The notes beneath the pieces are model-generated. The model was given only the letters and a program-made list of their open reading frames with translations. It had not been told where the DNA came from and searched no databases. DNA of 64,000 nt from JBHIYN01 sp041984235 (lineage in GTDB: Bacteria > Pseudomonadota > Gammaproteobacteria > Ga0077536): contig JBHIYN010000008.1 of assembly GCA_041984235.1 (NCBI GenBank), forward strand, positions 1-64,000, in the 5' to 3' direction. The translations under genes were made by a program, and so were the position numbers. Each line of letters starts with the position of its first letter. The stretch's first letter is position 1. This document shows positions 34,650 to 45,019 of the stretch, one piece after another.

Positions 34650-35554
34650 GCCGGGCGCTCGCCGACGCAGCGCCGCAGCATCTCGTCCAGCGGCGTCAGC
34701 GTGATCCCCAGCGTCTGCGCGGCCGCGGCGGGGTCGATGGCATCGTCGTGGTCGAGCACCCGCAGCATGTCACGCGTGATCGGCGGCCGCGCCTGCGTCA
34801 GCTCCATCAGGCCCGCCATGAGCATGCCCAGGGCCAGCGGCAGTGACAGCATGGCCGGCCGCGCGCCGGTCAGCGCCGCGGCCCGCGCGACCAGTTCGCG
34901 ACGCGACAGCGATTCGGGCCCGGCGAGCTCGAGCAGGCGGTCGCGCGGCGGCGTCTCGCCGAGTGCCGCGGTGAGGGCAGCGATCACGTCACCGGCGTAG
35001 ATCGGTTGCTCGAGACTGGCGCCGCGGAACAGCACCACGCGCCTGGCCGCCGCACGCCGCGCCAGGGCGCCGCTGGCGCGATCGCCTTCACCCAGCACCA
35101 TCGGCACGCGGAGCAGCGTGGCCGGCACCGGCGCTGCGGCGAGCAGGGCTTCGACCTCGGCGCGTGCGCGCAAACAGTGGCAGACGCTGTGCGGGTCGGC
35201 GCCGAGAATGCTGACGTAGACGATCTGCTGCAGACCGGCCGTGGCGGCGGCCTCGACGAGTGCGCGCGCGGGCCGCTGGTGCGACGCCTGGTACGGGTTG
35301 TCGCGTGATTCCCGGATGGTGCCGATGAGGTGCGCCGCGCGCGAGCAGCGCGCCGCCAGCGGCGCCAGGGCGCTGGCGTCGGCGGGATCGGTTACCGTCA
35401 CGGCCAGGCCCGGCCGCGTTCCGCAGTGCCGCTCGATGAGTCGGCGTGCGCGCTCGCTGCGCACCACCGCCTCGATCGGCGTGTCCGGCGGCAGCGACCG
35501 GATCAGGCGCCGGCCGAGATGACCGTTGGCGCCGGTGACGAGGAGCGCGCTCAT
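34631..35554 (-). CDS. NAD(P)H-binding, NmrA/atypical SDR-like protein
   Basis: A 307-residue Rossmann protein. The N terminus LLVTGANGHLGRRLI is the TGxxGxxG motif of extended or atypical SDRs. IVYVSILGAD occupies the usual active-site strand, but no YxxxK follows, so it may be a sensor or non-catalytic member like NmrA and complex I assembly factors. The ATG at MSALLVTGANG fits the family. No strong ribosome site is seen; an ATG 24 bases upstream is possible. It is divergent from the phosphatidyltransferase. Confidence 0.8.
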   Translation of the reverse strand: MSALLVTGANGHLGRRLIRSLPPDTPIEAVVRSERARRLIERHCGTRPGLAVTVTDPADASALAPLAARCSRAAHLIGTIRESRDNPYQASHQRPARALVEAAATAGLQQIVYVSILGADPHSVCHCLRARAEVEALLAAAPVPATLLRVPMVLGEGDRASGALARRAAARRVVLFRGASLEQPIYAGDVIAALTAALGETPPRDRLLELAGPESLSRRELVARAAALTGARPAMLSLPLALGMLMAGLMELTQARPPITRDMLRVLDHDDAIDPAAAAQTLGITLTPLDEMLRRCVGERPAQDATV

Positions 35555-35635
35555 GCCGGTGCACGCGGCGCGCTGCACGGCGTGCGCGCGACAGGCGCTA
35601 CACTGCCGTCCACGCCATCGCCTGTGAGCGTGGGC

Positions 35636-36166
35636 ATGAGCCTGCTGAACCTGCCGAACTGCCTGAGCCTGTCACGCATCGTCGCCATTGCGCCGCTGGC
35701 GTGGGCCATGCTGGACGGCATGGCGTTGCTCAGCGTCGCGCTGTTCGCGCTGGTCGTGGTGTCTGACGTGCTCGACGGCCGTATCGCGCGCCGCCGCGGG
35801 CAGGGCTCGCGTTTCGGCACCCTGCTCGACCATGGTGCCGACGCCGTGTTCGTCAGCACCATGACGGCGCTCGCGGCGTACCTCGCGCTGCTGCCTGCGG
35901 CCCTGCCGGTCGCAATCGCCGCTGCCTTCATGCAATACCTGCTCGATTCCGGCGTCGCGCGCGGCGCAGCCCTGCGCGCTTCGCGTCTCGGGCGCATGAA
36001 CGGCGTCGCCTATTTCGTGCTCGTCGCGCTCGCGATCGCGGTTCATCACTTCGACCGCGAGCGGCTGCTGGCGCCGGCGCTGCGCGGCCTGGGCTGGCTG
36101 GTGGTGGCGACGACATTGCTGTCGATGGCCGAGCGAGCCGCATTGGTACTGCGCGGGCGCGGCTGA
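35636..36166 (+). CDS. CDP-alcohol phosphatidyltransferase family protein
   Basis: A 176-residue inner-membrane enzyme. It has the complete catalytic signature DGxxAR(x8)GxxxDxxxD: Asp47-Gly48, Ala51-Arg52, Gly61, Asp65 and Asp69, with Asp44 before it. Several hydrophobic segments surround it. Enzymes of this family transfer a phosphatidyl group from CDP-diacylglycerol to an alcohol, for example glycerol-phosphate, serine or inositol. The sequence does not show which acceptor is used. GTG codons six and twelve bases upstream are alternative starts. It converges on a membrane-protein gene with a gap of zero bases. Confidence 0.88.
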   Translation: MSLLNLPNCLSLSRIVAIAPLAWAMLDGMALLSVALFALVVVSDVLDGRIARRRGQGSRFGTLLDHGADAVFVSTMTALAAYLALLPAALPVAIAAAFMQYLLDSGVARGAALRASRLGRMNGVAYFVLVALAIAVHHFDRERLLAPALRGLGWLVVATTLLSMAERAALVLRGRG

Positions 36167-37207
36167 TCACGAGGTGCGCGCCGCAGCGTCCGGGCCGAAC
36201 AATTCGCGGTTGGCGAGCGGCAGGAAGGCCAGTCCGATGGCGGCATTGAAGAGCAGGAAGAACGAGTGCATGACGAGGCTGAAGGCGCCGACCTCGGGGT
36301 AATCCGGGAACAGCACCGTCCACAGCAGCAGGGCGCCGGCGTGGAACGGCAGCGGCAGAGCGGCGGCGAGGAAGATGACCGGCAGGAAGGCGAGCATCTT
36401 GCCGAACGCGACGTCCACGTTGAACAGCTCCAGCGCGAAGGTGTACACGAATACCGCGCCGACCAGGTTGGGCGCCTTGAACAGGACGATCAGCGCGTAG
36501 TGACGCAGCCGGGCCAGCCGGAAGGCGCGCAGGATCTGGCGCTCGCGCAGGCGACTCGCCGGCAGCAGCCGGCCACTGAAGTAAGCGAGGTGCAGCGGGA
36601 AATAAATGGCCGCGCCGATGAACACGATGACCAGGATGCGGGCCAGCGGGAGGCGGGTCGAAGCCTGCACCACGAGATCGAAGTAGAGCGCGGTGCCCAG
36701 CGCCGAGAAGATCAGCAGCTGGTAGATCTCCATCATGCCCAGCAGCACCATGCTCGACAGCGCCTGCCAGCCGGGCACGGCATGCCGGCGCCACAGGTAG
36801 AGGGTGATGGCGCCCTTGCCGACCTGTTCGTTGACCAGCGACAGGATGTAGGCGCTGGCGCGGATCGGCAGCATGCGCGCGAAGCGAAAGTCGGGCGCAT
36901 TGAACCAGCGCACCACGCGCCAGGTGACGTGCGCATCGACGAGAAAGAAGAAGCACGAGTAAGGCACCATCAGTGCGATCCAGGTACGCCAGTCGGCGTC
37001 GGCGAAGAAGCGCGCAAGGTAGGCCATTGCGCTGATGCCCTCGCGCGCCGCGGCCGCTTCGATCTTGGCGAACACGGCGTAGAAGCAGGCTGCGGCGACG
37101 GCCCAGGTGAGCACGCGCTGCACGCGTGTGCGCCACGGGGAGCGGGTGGTGACGGCGCTGTCACGGGGCGCGTCCGGCGTGGTGGTGCGGTCCTGGTTTA
37201 CGCTCAC
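36167..37207 (-). CDS. polytopic membrane protein, family not recognised
   Basis: A protein of about 346 residues with roughly eight hydrophobic segments and a polar N-terminal tail. The segment SLVNEQVGKGAITLYLWRRHAVPG, with a conserved-looking Asn-Glu and Gly-Lys-Gly, recalls the membrane domain of lysyl-phosphatidylglycerol synthases and AglD-like flippases, but I cannot confirm it. A GTG with GGGAGCAGGCC upstream is taken as the start. Being tail-to-tail with a CDP-alcohol phosphatidyltransferase hints at a lipid role, as inference. It abuts that gene exactly. Confidence 0.65.
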   Translation of the reverse strand: MSVNQDRTTTPDAPRDSAVTTRSPWRTRVQRVLTWAVAAACFYAVFAKIEAAAAREGISAMAYLARFFADADWRTWIALMVPYSCFFFLVDAHVTWRVVRWFNAPDFRFARMLPIRASAYILSLVNEQVGKGAITLYLWRRHAVPGWQALSSMVLLGMMEIYQLLIFSALGTALYFDLVVQASTRLPLARILVIVFIGAAIYFPLHLAYFSGRLLPASRLRERQILRAFRLARLRHYALIVLFKAPNLVGAVFVYTFALELFNVDVAFGKMLAFLPVIFLAAALPLPFHAGALLLWTVLFPDYPEVGAFSLVMHSFFLLFNAAIGLAFLPLANRELFGPDAAARTS

Positions 37208-37322
37208 GCGGCCTGCTCCCGGCTGTGGTCCCTGCCCATACGCTGGCGCGTGCCCGGAGGATCGCCGCGCCCCGCCGCCATCATACCGGCTTCGACGGCG
37301 CGCGCCGGCCACGGCGCCAGCC

Positions 37323-39484
37323 TCAGCCCAGCGGCAGTTTACGCAATCTTTTCCCGGAAGCGGCGAACACCGCGTTGGCGACGGCCGGGGCGAGCGGCGG
37401 CACGCCGGGCTCGCCGACGCCGGTCGGCGCTGCATCGGAGGGCACGATGTGCACGTCCACCCGAGGCATCTGCGACAGGCGCAGGACCGGGCAGGTGTCG
37501 AAGTTGTCCTCCTGTACGATGCCGTCTTTGAGGGTGATGGCATTGCCGTACACGGCAGACAGCGCGTAGCCGACGCCGCCCTCCATCTGCGCGCGTACGA
37601 CGTCGGGGTTGACGGCGAGGCCGCAGTCGACCGCGACGGTGACGCGATCGACACGAAAGCCGCCGTCGTCGAGCATCGTGACTTCGGCGACCTCGGCGAC
37701 CCAGGTCTTGAACGAGTAGTGCACGGCGATGCCGCGACCGCGCCCGGGTGGCAGGGGCGCGCCCCAGTCACCGCGGGCGGCGGCGAGCTCGAGGACCGCG
37801 CGCCGGCGCGGGTCGTCCGCCAGCAGTTCCAGGCGCAATGCCAGCGGGTCGCGCCCGGCAGCGTGCGCGAGCTCGTCGAGGAAGGTCTCGGTCGAGAAGG
37901 CGGTATGCGTGTGGCCGACCGAGCGCCACCACAACACCGGCACGCCGAGCCTGGGCTGGTGCGACTCCACGCGCAGGTTGGGGATGGCGTAGGGCAGATC
38001 GGAGGCGCCCTCGACCGAGGTGTGGTCGACCGCGCCGTCCGGCGGCGCGAACGGCGTGCCGGCGAGAATCGACTGGCCGACGATGCGCTGCTCCCAGCCG
38101 ACGATACGGCCGGCGCCGTCGAGTGCGCCGCGCACGCGGTGCAGGTTGAGTGGCCGGTAGTAGCCGGCCCGGGTGTCGTCCTCGCGCGTCCACACCAGCT
38201 TGACCGGCGTGCCGGGCAGCGCTTTCGCGATCAGTGCTGCCTCGACCGCGTAATCGGAGTCGCCGCTGGTGCGGCGCCCGAACGAGCCGCCGGCGTAGAG
38301 CATGTTCAGGGTCAGGTTCTCGCGCGGGATCCCTAGCGCGCGGCTGACGTTGCCGAGATCCATGCTCTGGCCCTGCACCCCGTACCACATCTCGCAGCGG
38401 TCGCCGTCGACGCGCGCGACGCAGTTCATCGGCTCCATCGCGGCATGCACGAGGTAGGGAAACTCGAACTCGGCTTCCAGCACGCGGTCCGCGCCCGCGA
38501 TGGCGGCGGCCGCGTCGCCCTTGTCGGTTGCCACCAGTCCCGGCTTGCGCGCGAGATCGCGGAACCGTTGCACGATCTCCTCGCTGCCGAGACGGAAGGC
38601 GTCGCTTTCGTCCCATTCGACTTCGAGCGCGTCGCGGCCTTTCTTCGCGGCCCAGAAGTTCCGTGCCACCACGGCGACACCGCGCGGCAGCGTCACCACC
38701 CGCTCGACGCCGCTTACGGCGAGGGCGGCAGCATCGCTGACGGCGGCCGGGCGTGCGCCGTAGCGCGGTGGATGAGCGACCAGCGCGGTCAGCATGCCGG
38801 GCAGGCGAAAGTCTTGGGTATAGACCGCGCTGCCGTCGGTCTTGGCCGGGCCGTCGGTGCGTGGCACGTCGCGCCCGATGTAGACGAAACGATCCGGTGA
38901 CTTGAGCGCGACGTTCTTGGGCAGCAGCAGCTTCGCCGCGGCCGCGGCGAAGGCGCCGAAGCCGGCCTCGCGGCCGCTCGGCGGATGCCGGATGACGCCG
39001 GCCTCGACGGTGAGCTCGCCGGGCCGGGTCTGCCACGCGGCCGCGGCTGCCGCAACCAGCAGGGCGCGCGCGGTGGCCCCGGCACGACGCATCTGCATGA
39101 AGGCATTATTCATCGAGGAGCTGCCGCCCGTGCCCTGCGAGCCGCCCCAGTTGAGATTGGCATAGCGCGACGGATCGGCGGGCGCGCCCTCGACCCGGAC
39201 CTGCGCGAAATCGGCATCGAGCTCGTCGGCAACCAGTGTCGGCAAGCCGGTGAAGGTGCCCTGCCCGAACTCGATGTGCTTGACGATCACGGTTACCGTG
39301 TCGTCGATGCCGACGCGCACGAAGGCGTTGGGTGCGAGCGCCGCATCGGCCGTGTCCCCGGCGATCCCCGGCATGCCCTGGGCCGCGCGCACGGCGGCCG
39401 GGGTCAGGGTCACGCCGAGCGTGAAGCCGGCGCCGGCAGCCAGGCCGTGGCGCAGAAACGCGCGGCGCGAGAGGCGGACCACGC

Positions 39485-39488
<4 letters not shown>
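37323..39488 (-). CDS. molybdopterin-binding hydroxylase subunit, isoquinoline 1-oxidoreductase beta type (IorB-like)
   Basis: A 721-residue subunit of the xanthine-oxidase superfamily. It starts with a Tat signal (SRRAFLRHGLAAGAGFTLGVTL), so the enzyme is periplasmic. Molybdopterin-domain marks are IEFGQGTFTGLPTLVADEL, GGSQGTGGSSSMNNAF and YAGGSFGRRTSGDSDYAVEA. The catalytic Glu is in TGVGEPGVPPLAPAVANA at the end. It would hydroxylate a heterocycle or oxidise an aldehyde. Its ATG overlaps the stop of the 2Fe-2S subunit (ATGA). No CoxI/XdhC-type maturation gene is in the window; modABC at 9.5 kb could supply molybdate. Confidence 0.92.
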
Positions 39489-39949
<461 letters not shown>

Positions 39950-39965
39950 GGTTCTGCTCCGGCGG

Positions 39966-39994
39966 GTTGCTGCGGCGATTTGCCGCACTGCAAC
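39966..39994 (-). terminator. probable terminator of aceEF
   Basis: An 11-bp stem with a two-base bulge (GTTGC-TGCGGC paired with GCCGCA-CT-GCAAC) has a 5-base loop. It lies between the aceF stop and the 2Fe-2S subunit gene. It is stable but has no T-run. Confidence 0.4.
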
Positions 39995-40039
39995 AGTGTA
40001 ACCCCCGGCGGGCTGGACGCGGAACAGCCGGCCGGCGGC

Positions 40040-41695
40040 TCAGAGCAGGATGTGACGGATGTCGCTCAGCACCGTGGCCAGGTAGCGGGTGAACTGGGCG
40101 GCGGCGACGCCGTCGATCACGCGGTGATCGTAGGACAGCGTGAACGGCAGCATCAGGCGCGGCTCGAAGGCGTCGCCCTGCCACACCGGCTGCATGCTCG
40201 CCGGCGAGACGCCGAGGATGGCGACCTCGGGCATGTTGATGATCGGCGTGAACGCGGTGCCGCCGACTCCGCCCAGGCTGGAGATGGTGAAGCACGCGCC
40301 CTGCAGCTCGGCCGGGGTGATCTTGCGTGCGCGCGCCTTGCCGGCCAGCTCGCGGGCTTCCAGCGCCAGCTCGTAGAGGCCTTTCTTGTCGACGTCGCGC
40401 ATCACCGGCACCACCAGGCCGTGCTCGGTATTGGTCGCCATGCCGATGTGGTAGTACTTCTTGTGGATCAGCGCTTCACCGTCCGGTGACAGCGAGGCGT
40501 TGAAGTCCGGGAACTTCTTCAGCGCGACCACGCAGGCCTTGAGCAGGAAGGCGAGCAGGGTCAGCTTGGCGCCTTTCTGCTCTGCTTCGTCGGCCTTGGA
40601 CTTGCGGAATTCCTCGAGCCCGGTGATGTCGGCGTGGTCCATCTGGAACACGTGCGGCACCGAGACCCAGCTGCGATGCAGGTTCTGCCCGGTGAGGCGG
40701 CGGATCTTGTTCAGCGGCGTGGTTTCGATCTCGCCGAACTTGCTGAAGTCGATCTCGGGCGCGGCGGGCAGCGCGAACGGTCCGCCGCCGACCTGGCCGC
40801 GGGTGCCGTGCATGACGTCCTTGACGTAGCCCTGCACGTCCTCCTTGAGGATGCGTCCCTTGCGTCCGCTGCCGCTGACGAGCGTGATGTCGACGCCGAG
40901 CTCGCGCGCGAACTTGCGCACCGACGGACTGGCGTGGGCCTTGCCCGGTGCGGCCGCAGCTGGTGCCGGTGCCGCGGCGGCGGGCGATTCGGCCGCCGGC
41001 TGCGCCGCAGGCGCCGTTGCCGCAGGCGGCGCGGACGTGTCCTGCTTCGCCGCCGGCGCGGACGCCGTCGCCGTCGCCGTCGCCTTCAGGATTGCGATGA
41101 GGTCGCCCTCGGACACCTTGTCGCCGACCGCGACGGCGATCGAATCGACCGCGCCGGCAGCCGGTGCGGGGATGTCCATGGTCGCCTTGTCGCTCTCCAG
41201 CGTGACCAGCGGATCTTCGGCCGCGACGCTGTCACCGGCATTGGCGATGATCTCGATGACGTCGACGTTCTCGAAGTCGCCGATGTCGGGGACGCGCACC
41301 TCGATCGTCTGTGCGCCGCCGGCGTCGGGTGCGGCCGCGGGGACCTCTTGCGCAGCCGGTTGGGGTGCGTCGGCGGCAGCAGGCGGGGTGCTGTCAGCGG
41401 TCGCTTCTTCGCCGACTGCCGCCGGGGCAGGCGCGGGCGCCTCCCCGCTGTCCGCGTCCTCGGCTGCCAGGGTCACGATCAGCGCGCCCTCGCCGACCTG
41501 GTCGCCGATGGCGACGTGCACCGCGGCGACCGTGCCGGCCTCGGGCGCGGGGATGTCCATGGTCGCCTTGTCGCTCTCGAGCGTGATCAGCGGGTCTTCG
41601 ACCGCCACGCTGTCGCCCGGCGCGACCAGGATCTCGATCACGTCGACGGCGTCGAAATCGCCGATGTCCGGTACCCTGACCTCGATCTCCGCCAT
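40040..41695 (-). CDS. aceF: pyruvate dehydrogenase E2, dihydrolipoyl acetyltransferase
   Basis: A 551-residue E2. Two lipoyl domains carry the modified lysines at Lys43 and Lys170 (both ESDKATMDIP), joined by Ala/Pro-rich linkers. The peripheral-subunit-binding domain follows (SPSVRKFARELGVDITLV, GRILKEDV). The C-terminal catalytic domain ends with SYDHRVIDG (His524, Asp528). It passes the acetyl group from E1 to CoA. It is 17 bases downstream of aceE, with a classic lipoamide dehydrogenase (lpd) gene missing from the window. Two lipoyl domains, rather than three as in E. coli, are common in related bacteria. Confidence 0.96.
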   Translation of the reverse strand: MAEIEVRVPDIGDFDAVDVIEILVAPGDSVAVEDPLITLESDKATMDIPAPEAGTVAAVHVAIGDQVGEGALIVTLAAEDADSGEAPAPAPAAVGEEATADSTPPAAADAPQPAAQEVPAAAPDAGGAQTIEVRVPDIGDFENVDVIEIIANAGDSVAAEDPLVTLESDKATMDIPAPAAGAVDSIAVAVGDKVSEGDLIAILKATATATASAPAAKQDTSAPPAATAPAAQPAAESPAAAAPAPAAAAPGKAHASPSVRKFARELGVDITLVSGSGRKGRILKEDVQGYVKDVMHGTRGQVGGGPFALPAAPEIDFSKFGEIETTPLNKIRRLTGQNLHRSWVSVPHVFQMDHADITGLEEFRKSKADEAEQKGAKLTLLAFLLKACVVALKKFPDFNASLSPDGEALIHKKYYHIGMATNTEHGLVVPVMRDVDKKGLYELALEARELAGKARARKITPAELQGACFTISSLGGVGGTAFTPIINMPEVAILGVSPASMQPVWQGDAFEPRLMLPFTLSYDHRVIDGVAAAQFTRYLATVLSDIRHILL

Positions 41696-41712
41696 GTCGT
41701 CTGCTTCCCGCC

Positions 41713-44361
41713 CTACTGGTTCATGGGGTTGGGTTTTTCGGGGTCGATGCCGTACTTCGCAATCGCGTCGGCGACCACCTGGCGCTCGATGTCGCCGTCA
41801 TCGGCGAGCGCGGTGAGGGCGGCGACGGCGACGTAGTAGCGATTGACCTCGAAGTACTCGCGCAGCTTGCGGCGCGAATCCGAGCGCCCGAAGCCGTCGG
41901 TGCCGAGCACCCGGTAGCGGTGCGGTACGTACTCGCGGATCTGCCCGGCGTAGGCGCGGATGTAGTCGGTGGCGGCGACACAGGGGCCGTTCTCGGCGGC
42001 GAGACGCTGCGTCAGGTAGGGCACGCGCGGCTCTTCCAGCGGATGCAGCATGTTCCAGCGAGAGCACTCCAGGCCGTCGCGCCTGAGCTCGTTGAAGCTG
42101 GTCACGCTCCACACGTTGGCGGCAACGCCGAAGTCCTCGGCGAGCAGGTCGGCGGCGGCGATGACCTCGCGCAGGATGGTGCCCGAGCCCATCAGCTGCA
42201 CCTGCGCACCGTCGGCGGCGCGGAACAGGTACATGCCCTCGACGATGTCGCGCTCGACGCCTTCCGGCATGGGCGGATGCGCATAGTTCTCGTTCATCAC
42301 CGTGAGGTAATAGAAGACGTTCTCCTGGCGCTCGAACATGCGCTTCATCCCCTCGTGGATGATTACCGCGAGCTCGTAGCCGAAGGCCGGGTCGTAGCTG
42401 ACGCAGTTGGGGATGGTGGCGGCGAGGATGTGGCTGTGGCCGTCCTGGTGCTGCAGACCCTCGCCGGCGAGGGTGGTGCGCCCGGCGGTGCCGCCGAGCA
42501 GGAAGCCGCGTGCCTGCATGTCGCCCGCGGCCCAGGCCAGGTCGCCGACGCGCTGGAAGCCGAACATCGAGTAGAAGATGTAAAACGGGATCATCTGCAG
42601 GTCGTGGTTGGAGTAGGCCGTCGCCGCTGCGATCCACGAGCACATGGCGCCGGCCTCGTTGATGCCCTCTTCGAGGATCTGGCCCTTGAGATCCTCTCGG
42701 TAGTACATCAGCTCGTCGTGGTCGACCGGCTCGTAGAGCTGGCCGACCGCGGAGTAGATGCCGAGCTGGCGGAACATGCCTTCCATGCCAAAGGTGCGCG
42801 CCTCGTCCGGTACGATCGGCACCACGCGCGGGCCGATGGTCTTGTCGCGGGTGAGCGCGGTGAGCAGGCGCACGAAGGCCATGGTGGTCGACATCTCGCG
42901 ATCGCCGGAGCCCTTGATGACCGCGTCGAACATCTCCAGCGAGGGGATCGCCAGCGGCGCCGACTGCTGGCGGCGCTGCGGCAGGAATCCGCCCATCGCC
43001 GCGGTGCGTTCGCGCAGGTACTTCATCTCCTCGCTGTCTTCGGCCGGCTTGTAATAAGGTGCCTCCGCGATGTCGGCGTCGGAGACGGGAATGTTGAAGC
43101 GATCGCGGAACGCCTTCAGCGCTTCCTCGCCCATCTTCTTCTGCTGGTGGGTGATGTTCTTGCCTTCGCCGGCCTCGCCCATGCCGTAGCCCTTGACCGT
43201 CTTGCACAGGATCACGGTCGGCTGGCCGGTGTGCTCGACGGCGGCGGCGTAAGCGGCGAACACCTTGTGCGGGTCGTGGCCGCCACGGTTGAGGCGCCAG
43301 ATGTCCTCATCGCTCATGTTGGCGACCATCGCCTTGAGCTCGGGATACTTGCCGAAGAAGTGCTCGCGTACGAAGGCGCCGTTGAACGCCTTGTAGGCCT
43401 GGTACTCGCCGTCGACCGCCTCTTCCATTCGCTGCAGCAACAGGCCCTTGGTGTCTTTCGCCAGCAGTGGATCCCAGCCCGATCCCCAGATCACCTTGAT
43501 CACGTTCCAGCCGGCGCCACGGAAGTCCGATTCCAGCTCCTGAATAATCTTGCCGTTGCCGCGCACGGGGCCGTCCAGGCGCTGCAGATTGCAGTTGATG
43601 ACGAAGACCAGGTTGTCCAGTTTTTCGCGCGAGGCCAGGGCGGCGGCGCCGAAGGCCTCGGGCTCGTCCATCTCGCCATCGCCCATGAACGCCCACACCT
43701 TGCGGCCCTGCGAGGCGACCATCCCGCGGTTCTCGAGGTAGCGCAGGAAACGCGCCTGGTAGATGGCCATGATCGGACCGAGGCCCATCGAGACCGTTGG
43801 GAACTGCCAGAACCCCGGCATCAGCCACGGGTGCGGGTAGGACGCGAGGCCGTTACCGTCGACCTCCTGGCGGAAGTTGTCGAGCTGGTCTTCGCTGAGC
43901 AGGCCGAGCAGGTAGGCACGTGCGTAGATGCCTGGCGCCGAATGGCCCTGGAAGAACACCAGGTCGCCGCCGTGCGCCTCGCTCGGTGCGTGCCAGAAGT
44001 GGTTGTAGCCGATCTCGTAGAGGGTTGCCGCGCTGGCATAGCTCGCGATGTGACCGCCGAGCTCGGCGTTCTTGCGGTTGGCCTTGACCACCATCGCCAT
44101 CGCGTTCCAGCGATTGATCGAGCGAATGCGCCATTCCAGCGCCGGGTCACCCGGGGTGTAGGCCTCGCGTTGCGGCGGGATGCTGTTGATGTAGGCGGTG
44201 CGCGCCGAGTACGGCAGGTTGACGCCGGAACGGCGCGCGCGGTCGATCAGGCGTTCGAGCAGGTAGTGGCTGCGTTCGACGCCCTCGACGCCGATGACGC
44301 CGTCGAGCGCATCCAGCCACTCCTGTGTTTCCTGCGGGTCGTCGTCGGGAAGTGCGGCCAT
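41713..44361 (-). CDS. aceE: pyruvate dehydrogenase E1, homodimeric type
   Basis: An 882-residue decarboxylase. The thiamine-diphosphate motif begins at GDG (227-229) in MGDGEMDEPEAFGAA and runs to LDNLVFVINCN. GGHIASYASAATLYEIGYNHFW is a strong family mark near residue 100, as is GRTTLAGEGLQHQDGHS in the pyrimidine domain. With AceF and lipoamide dehydrogenase it turns pyruvate into acetyl-CoA. It is the first gene of aceEF; no PdhR-like regulator is next to it. Confidence 0.97.
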   Translation of the reverse strand: MAALPDDDPQETQEWLDALDGVIGVEGVERSHYLLERLIDRARRSGVNLPYSARTAYINSIPPQREAYTPGDPALEWRIRSINRWNAMAMVVKANRKNAELGGHIASYASAATLYEIGYNHFWHAPSEAHGGDLVFFQGHSAPGIYARAYLLGLLSEDQLDNFRQEVDGNGLASYPHPWLMPGFWQFPTVSMGLGPIMAIYQARFLRYLENRGMVASQGRKVWAFMGDGEMDEPEAFGAAALASREKLDNLVFVINCNLQRLDGPVRGNGKIIQELESDFRGAGWNVIKVIWGSGWDPLLAKDTKGLLLQRMEEAVDGEYQAYKAFNGAFVREHFFGKYPELKAMVANMSDEDIWRLNRGGHDPHKVFAAYAAAVEHTGQPTVILCKTVKGYGMGEAGEGKNITHQQKKMGEEALKAFRDRFNIPVSDADIAEAPYYKPAEDSEEMKYLRERTAAMGGFLPQRRQQSAPLAIPSLEMFDAVIKGSGDREMSTTMAFVRLLTALTRDKTIGPRVVPIVPDEARTFGMEGMFRQLGIYSAVGQLYEPVDHDELMYYREDLKGQILEEGINEAGAMCSWIAAATAYSNHDLQMIPFYIFYSMFGFQRVGDLAWAAGDMQARGFLLGGTAGRTTLAGEGLQHQDGHSHILAATIPNCVSYDPAFGYELAVIIHEGMKRMFERQENVFYYLTVMNENYAHPPMPEGVERDIVEGMYLFRAADGAQVQLMGSGTILREVIAAADLLAEDFGVAANVWSVTSFNELRRDGLECSRWNMLHPLEEPRVPYLTQRLAAENGPCVAATDYIRAYAGQIREYVPHRYRVLGTDGFGRSDSRRKLREYFEVNRYYVAVAALTALADDGDIERQVVADAIAKYGIDPEKPNPMNQ

Positions 44362-44390
44362 GTCAGTCTCGTCGCCGGGCGGTGATGGAG

Positions 44391-44396
44391 ATTATG
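44391..44396 (-). promoter_or_regulatory. possible -10 element of aceEF
   Basis: On the minus strand CATAAT matches five of six -10 positions and lies 30 bases before the aceE ATG. No convincing -35 is present at the normal distance. Confidence 0.3.
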
Positions 44397-44494
44397 TCGG
44401 CCCGTGGCGGTGACTCCTGAGTGCGGCCGCCTGGCCGGGCGCAGCGCGCACGAGGACGTGCCGCCGCGGCGCCTAGCTTAACGTGGAGCGCCGC

Positions 44495-45019
44495 TCAGGG
44501 ACACGGTTCGGCGCGCTCGCAGCGCACGCCGTTGTCGTACAGGAACTGGATGAACTCCGAGCCGGGCACGAAGCGCTCGCCCAGCGAAGCGGCGCGCGTG
44601 CCGCGGTCGATCTCGGTGAGGAAGCACTCGCGGCCGTCCTCGGCGTCGGCGCACACGAACTCGATTGGGCGCACCACCTCGGAATTGGTCAGCAGCCGGT
44701 AGCCGTTCGGCGTCTTCTCCCAGGCGCGCACGAAACGGGTCGTCGCGCAGTCGCAGGCGAGGTAGCGATCGGCGAACTCGATCAGCTTGCCGACCGTCAT
44801 GCCGGGGGTGTTCGGATCGGCGCGCGGGTTGACCAGGCGCGCCGTGAGCAGGTCGCGCGGTGTGGCGGTGAGGTCGGCCGGCTCGTCGCCACCGAGGTCG
44901 GGCAGCCTGGGCATGGACATCTTCGGCATCGGCACCCGCGAGCAGGCGCCGACGAGCAGCGCGCCGGCCGCGAGCAGCGCGACGAGCAGGAGGCGAACGG
45001 GAAGCGGGCGCTGGGTCAT
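44495..45019 (-). CDS. lipoprotein of unknown function
   Basis: A 174-residue lipoprotein: MTQRPLPVRLLLVALLAAGALLVGAC has lipobox VGAC. The mature part has a Pro/Met-rich stretch (MPKMSMPRLPDL), then a small domain with six cysteines, including LACDCATT and RCERAEPC, which may form disulfides. Its ATG overlaps the stop of the HAD gene (ATGA), and AAGGAAATC precedes it, so it is the last gene of the LOG-macrodomain operon. I do not recognise the family. An envelope role in an operon of cytosolic enzymes is unusual. Confidence 0.75.
   Translation of the reverse strand: MTQRPLPVRLLLVALLAAGALLVGACSRVPMPKMSMPRLPDLGGDEPADLTATPRDLLTARLVNPRADPNTPGMTVGKLIEFADRYLACDCATTRFVRAWEKTPNGYRLLTNSEVVRPIEFVCADAEDGRECFLTEIDRGTRAASLGERFVPGSEFIQFLYDNGVRCERAEPCP

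Noticed and set aside
40634..41836. Long plus-strand open frames opposite aceF (and similar ones opposite aceE, ppc, ppsA)
   Set aside because: They are antisense to well-conserved genes, have Arg/Val/His-biased composition and no motif or ribosome site; GC-rich DNA leaves such frames open.
40040..44361. aceEF as an unusual or novel complex because lpd is missing
   Set aside because: In many bacteria the lipoamide dehydrogenase gene is elsewhere; both subunits look standard.
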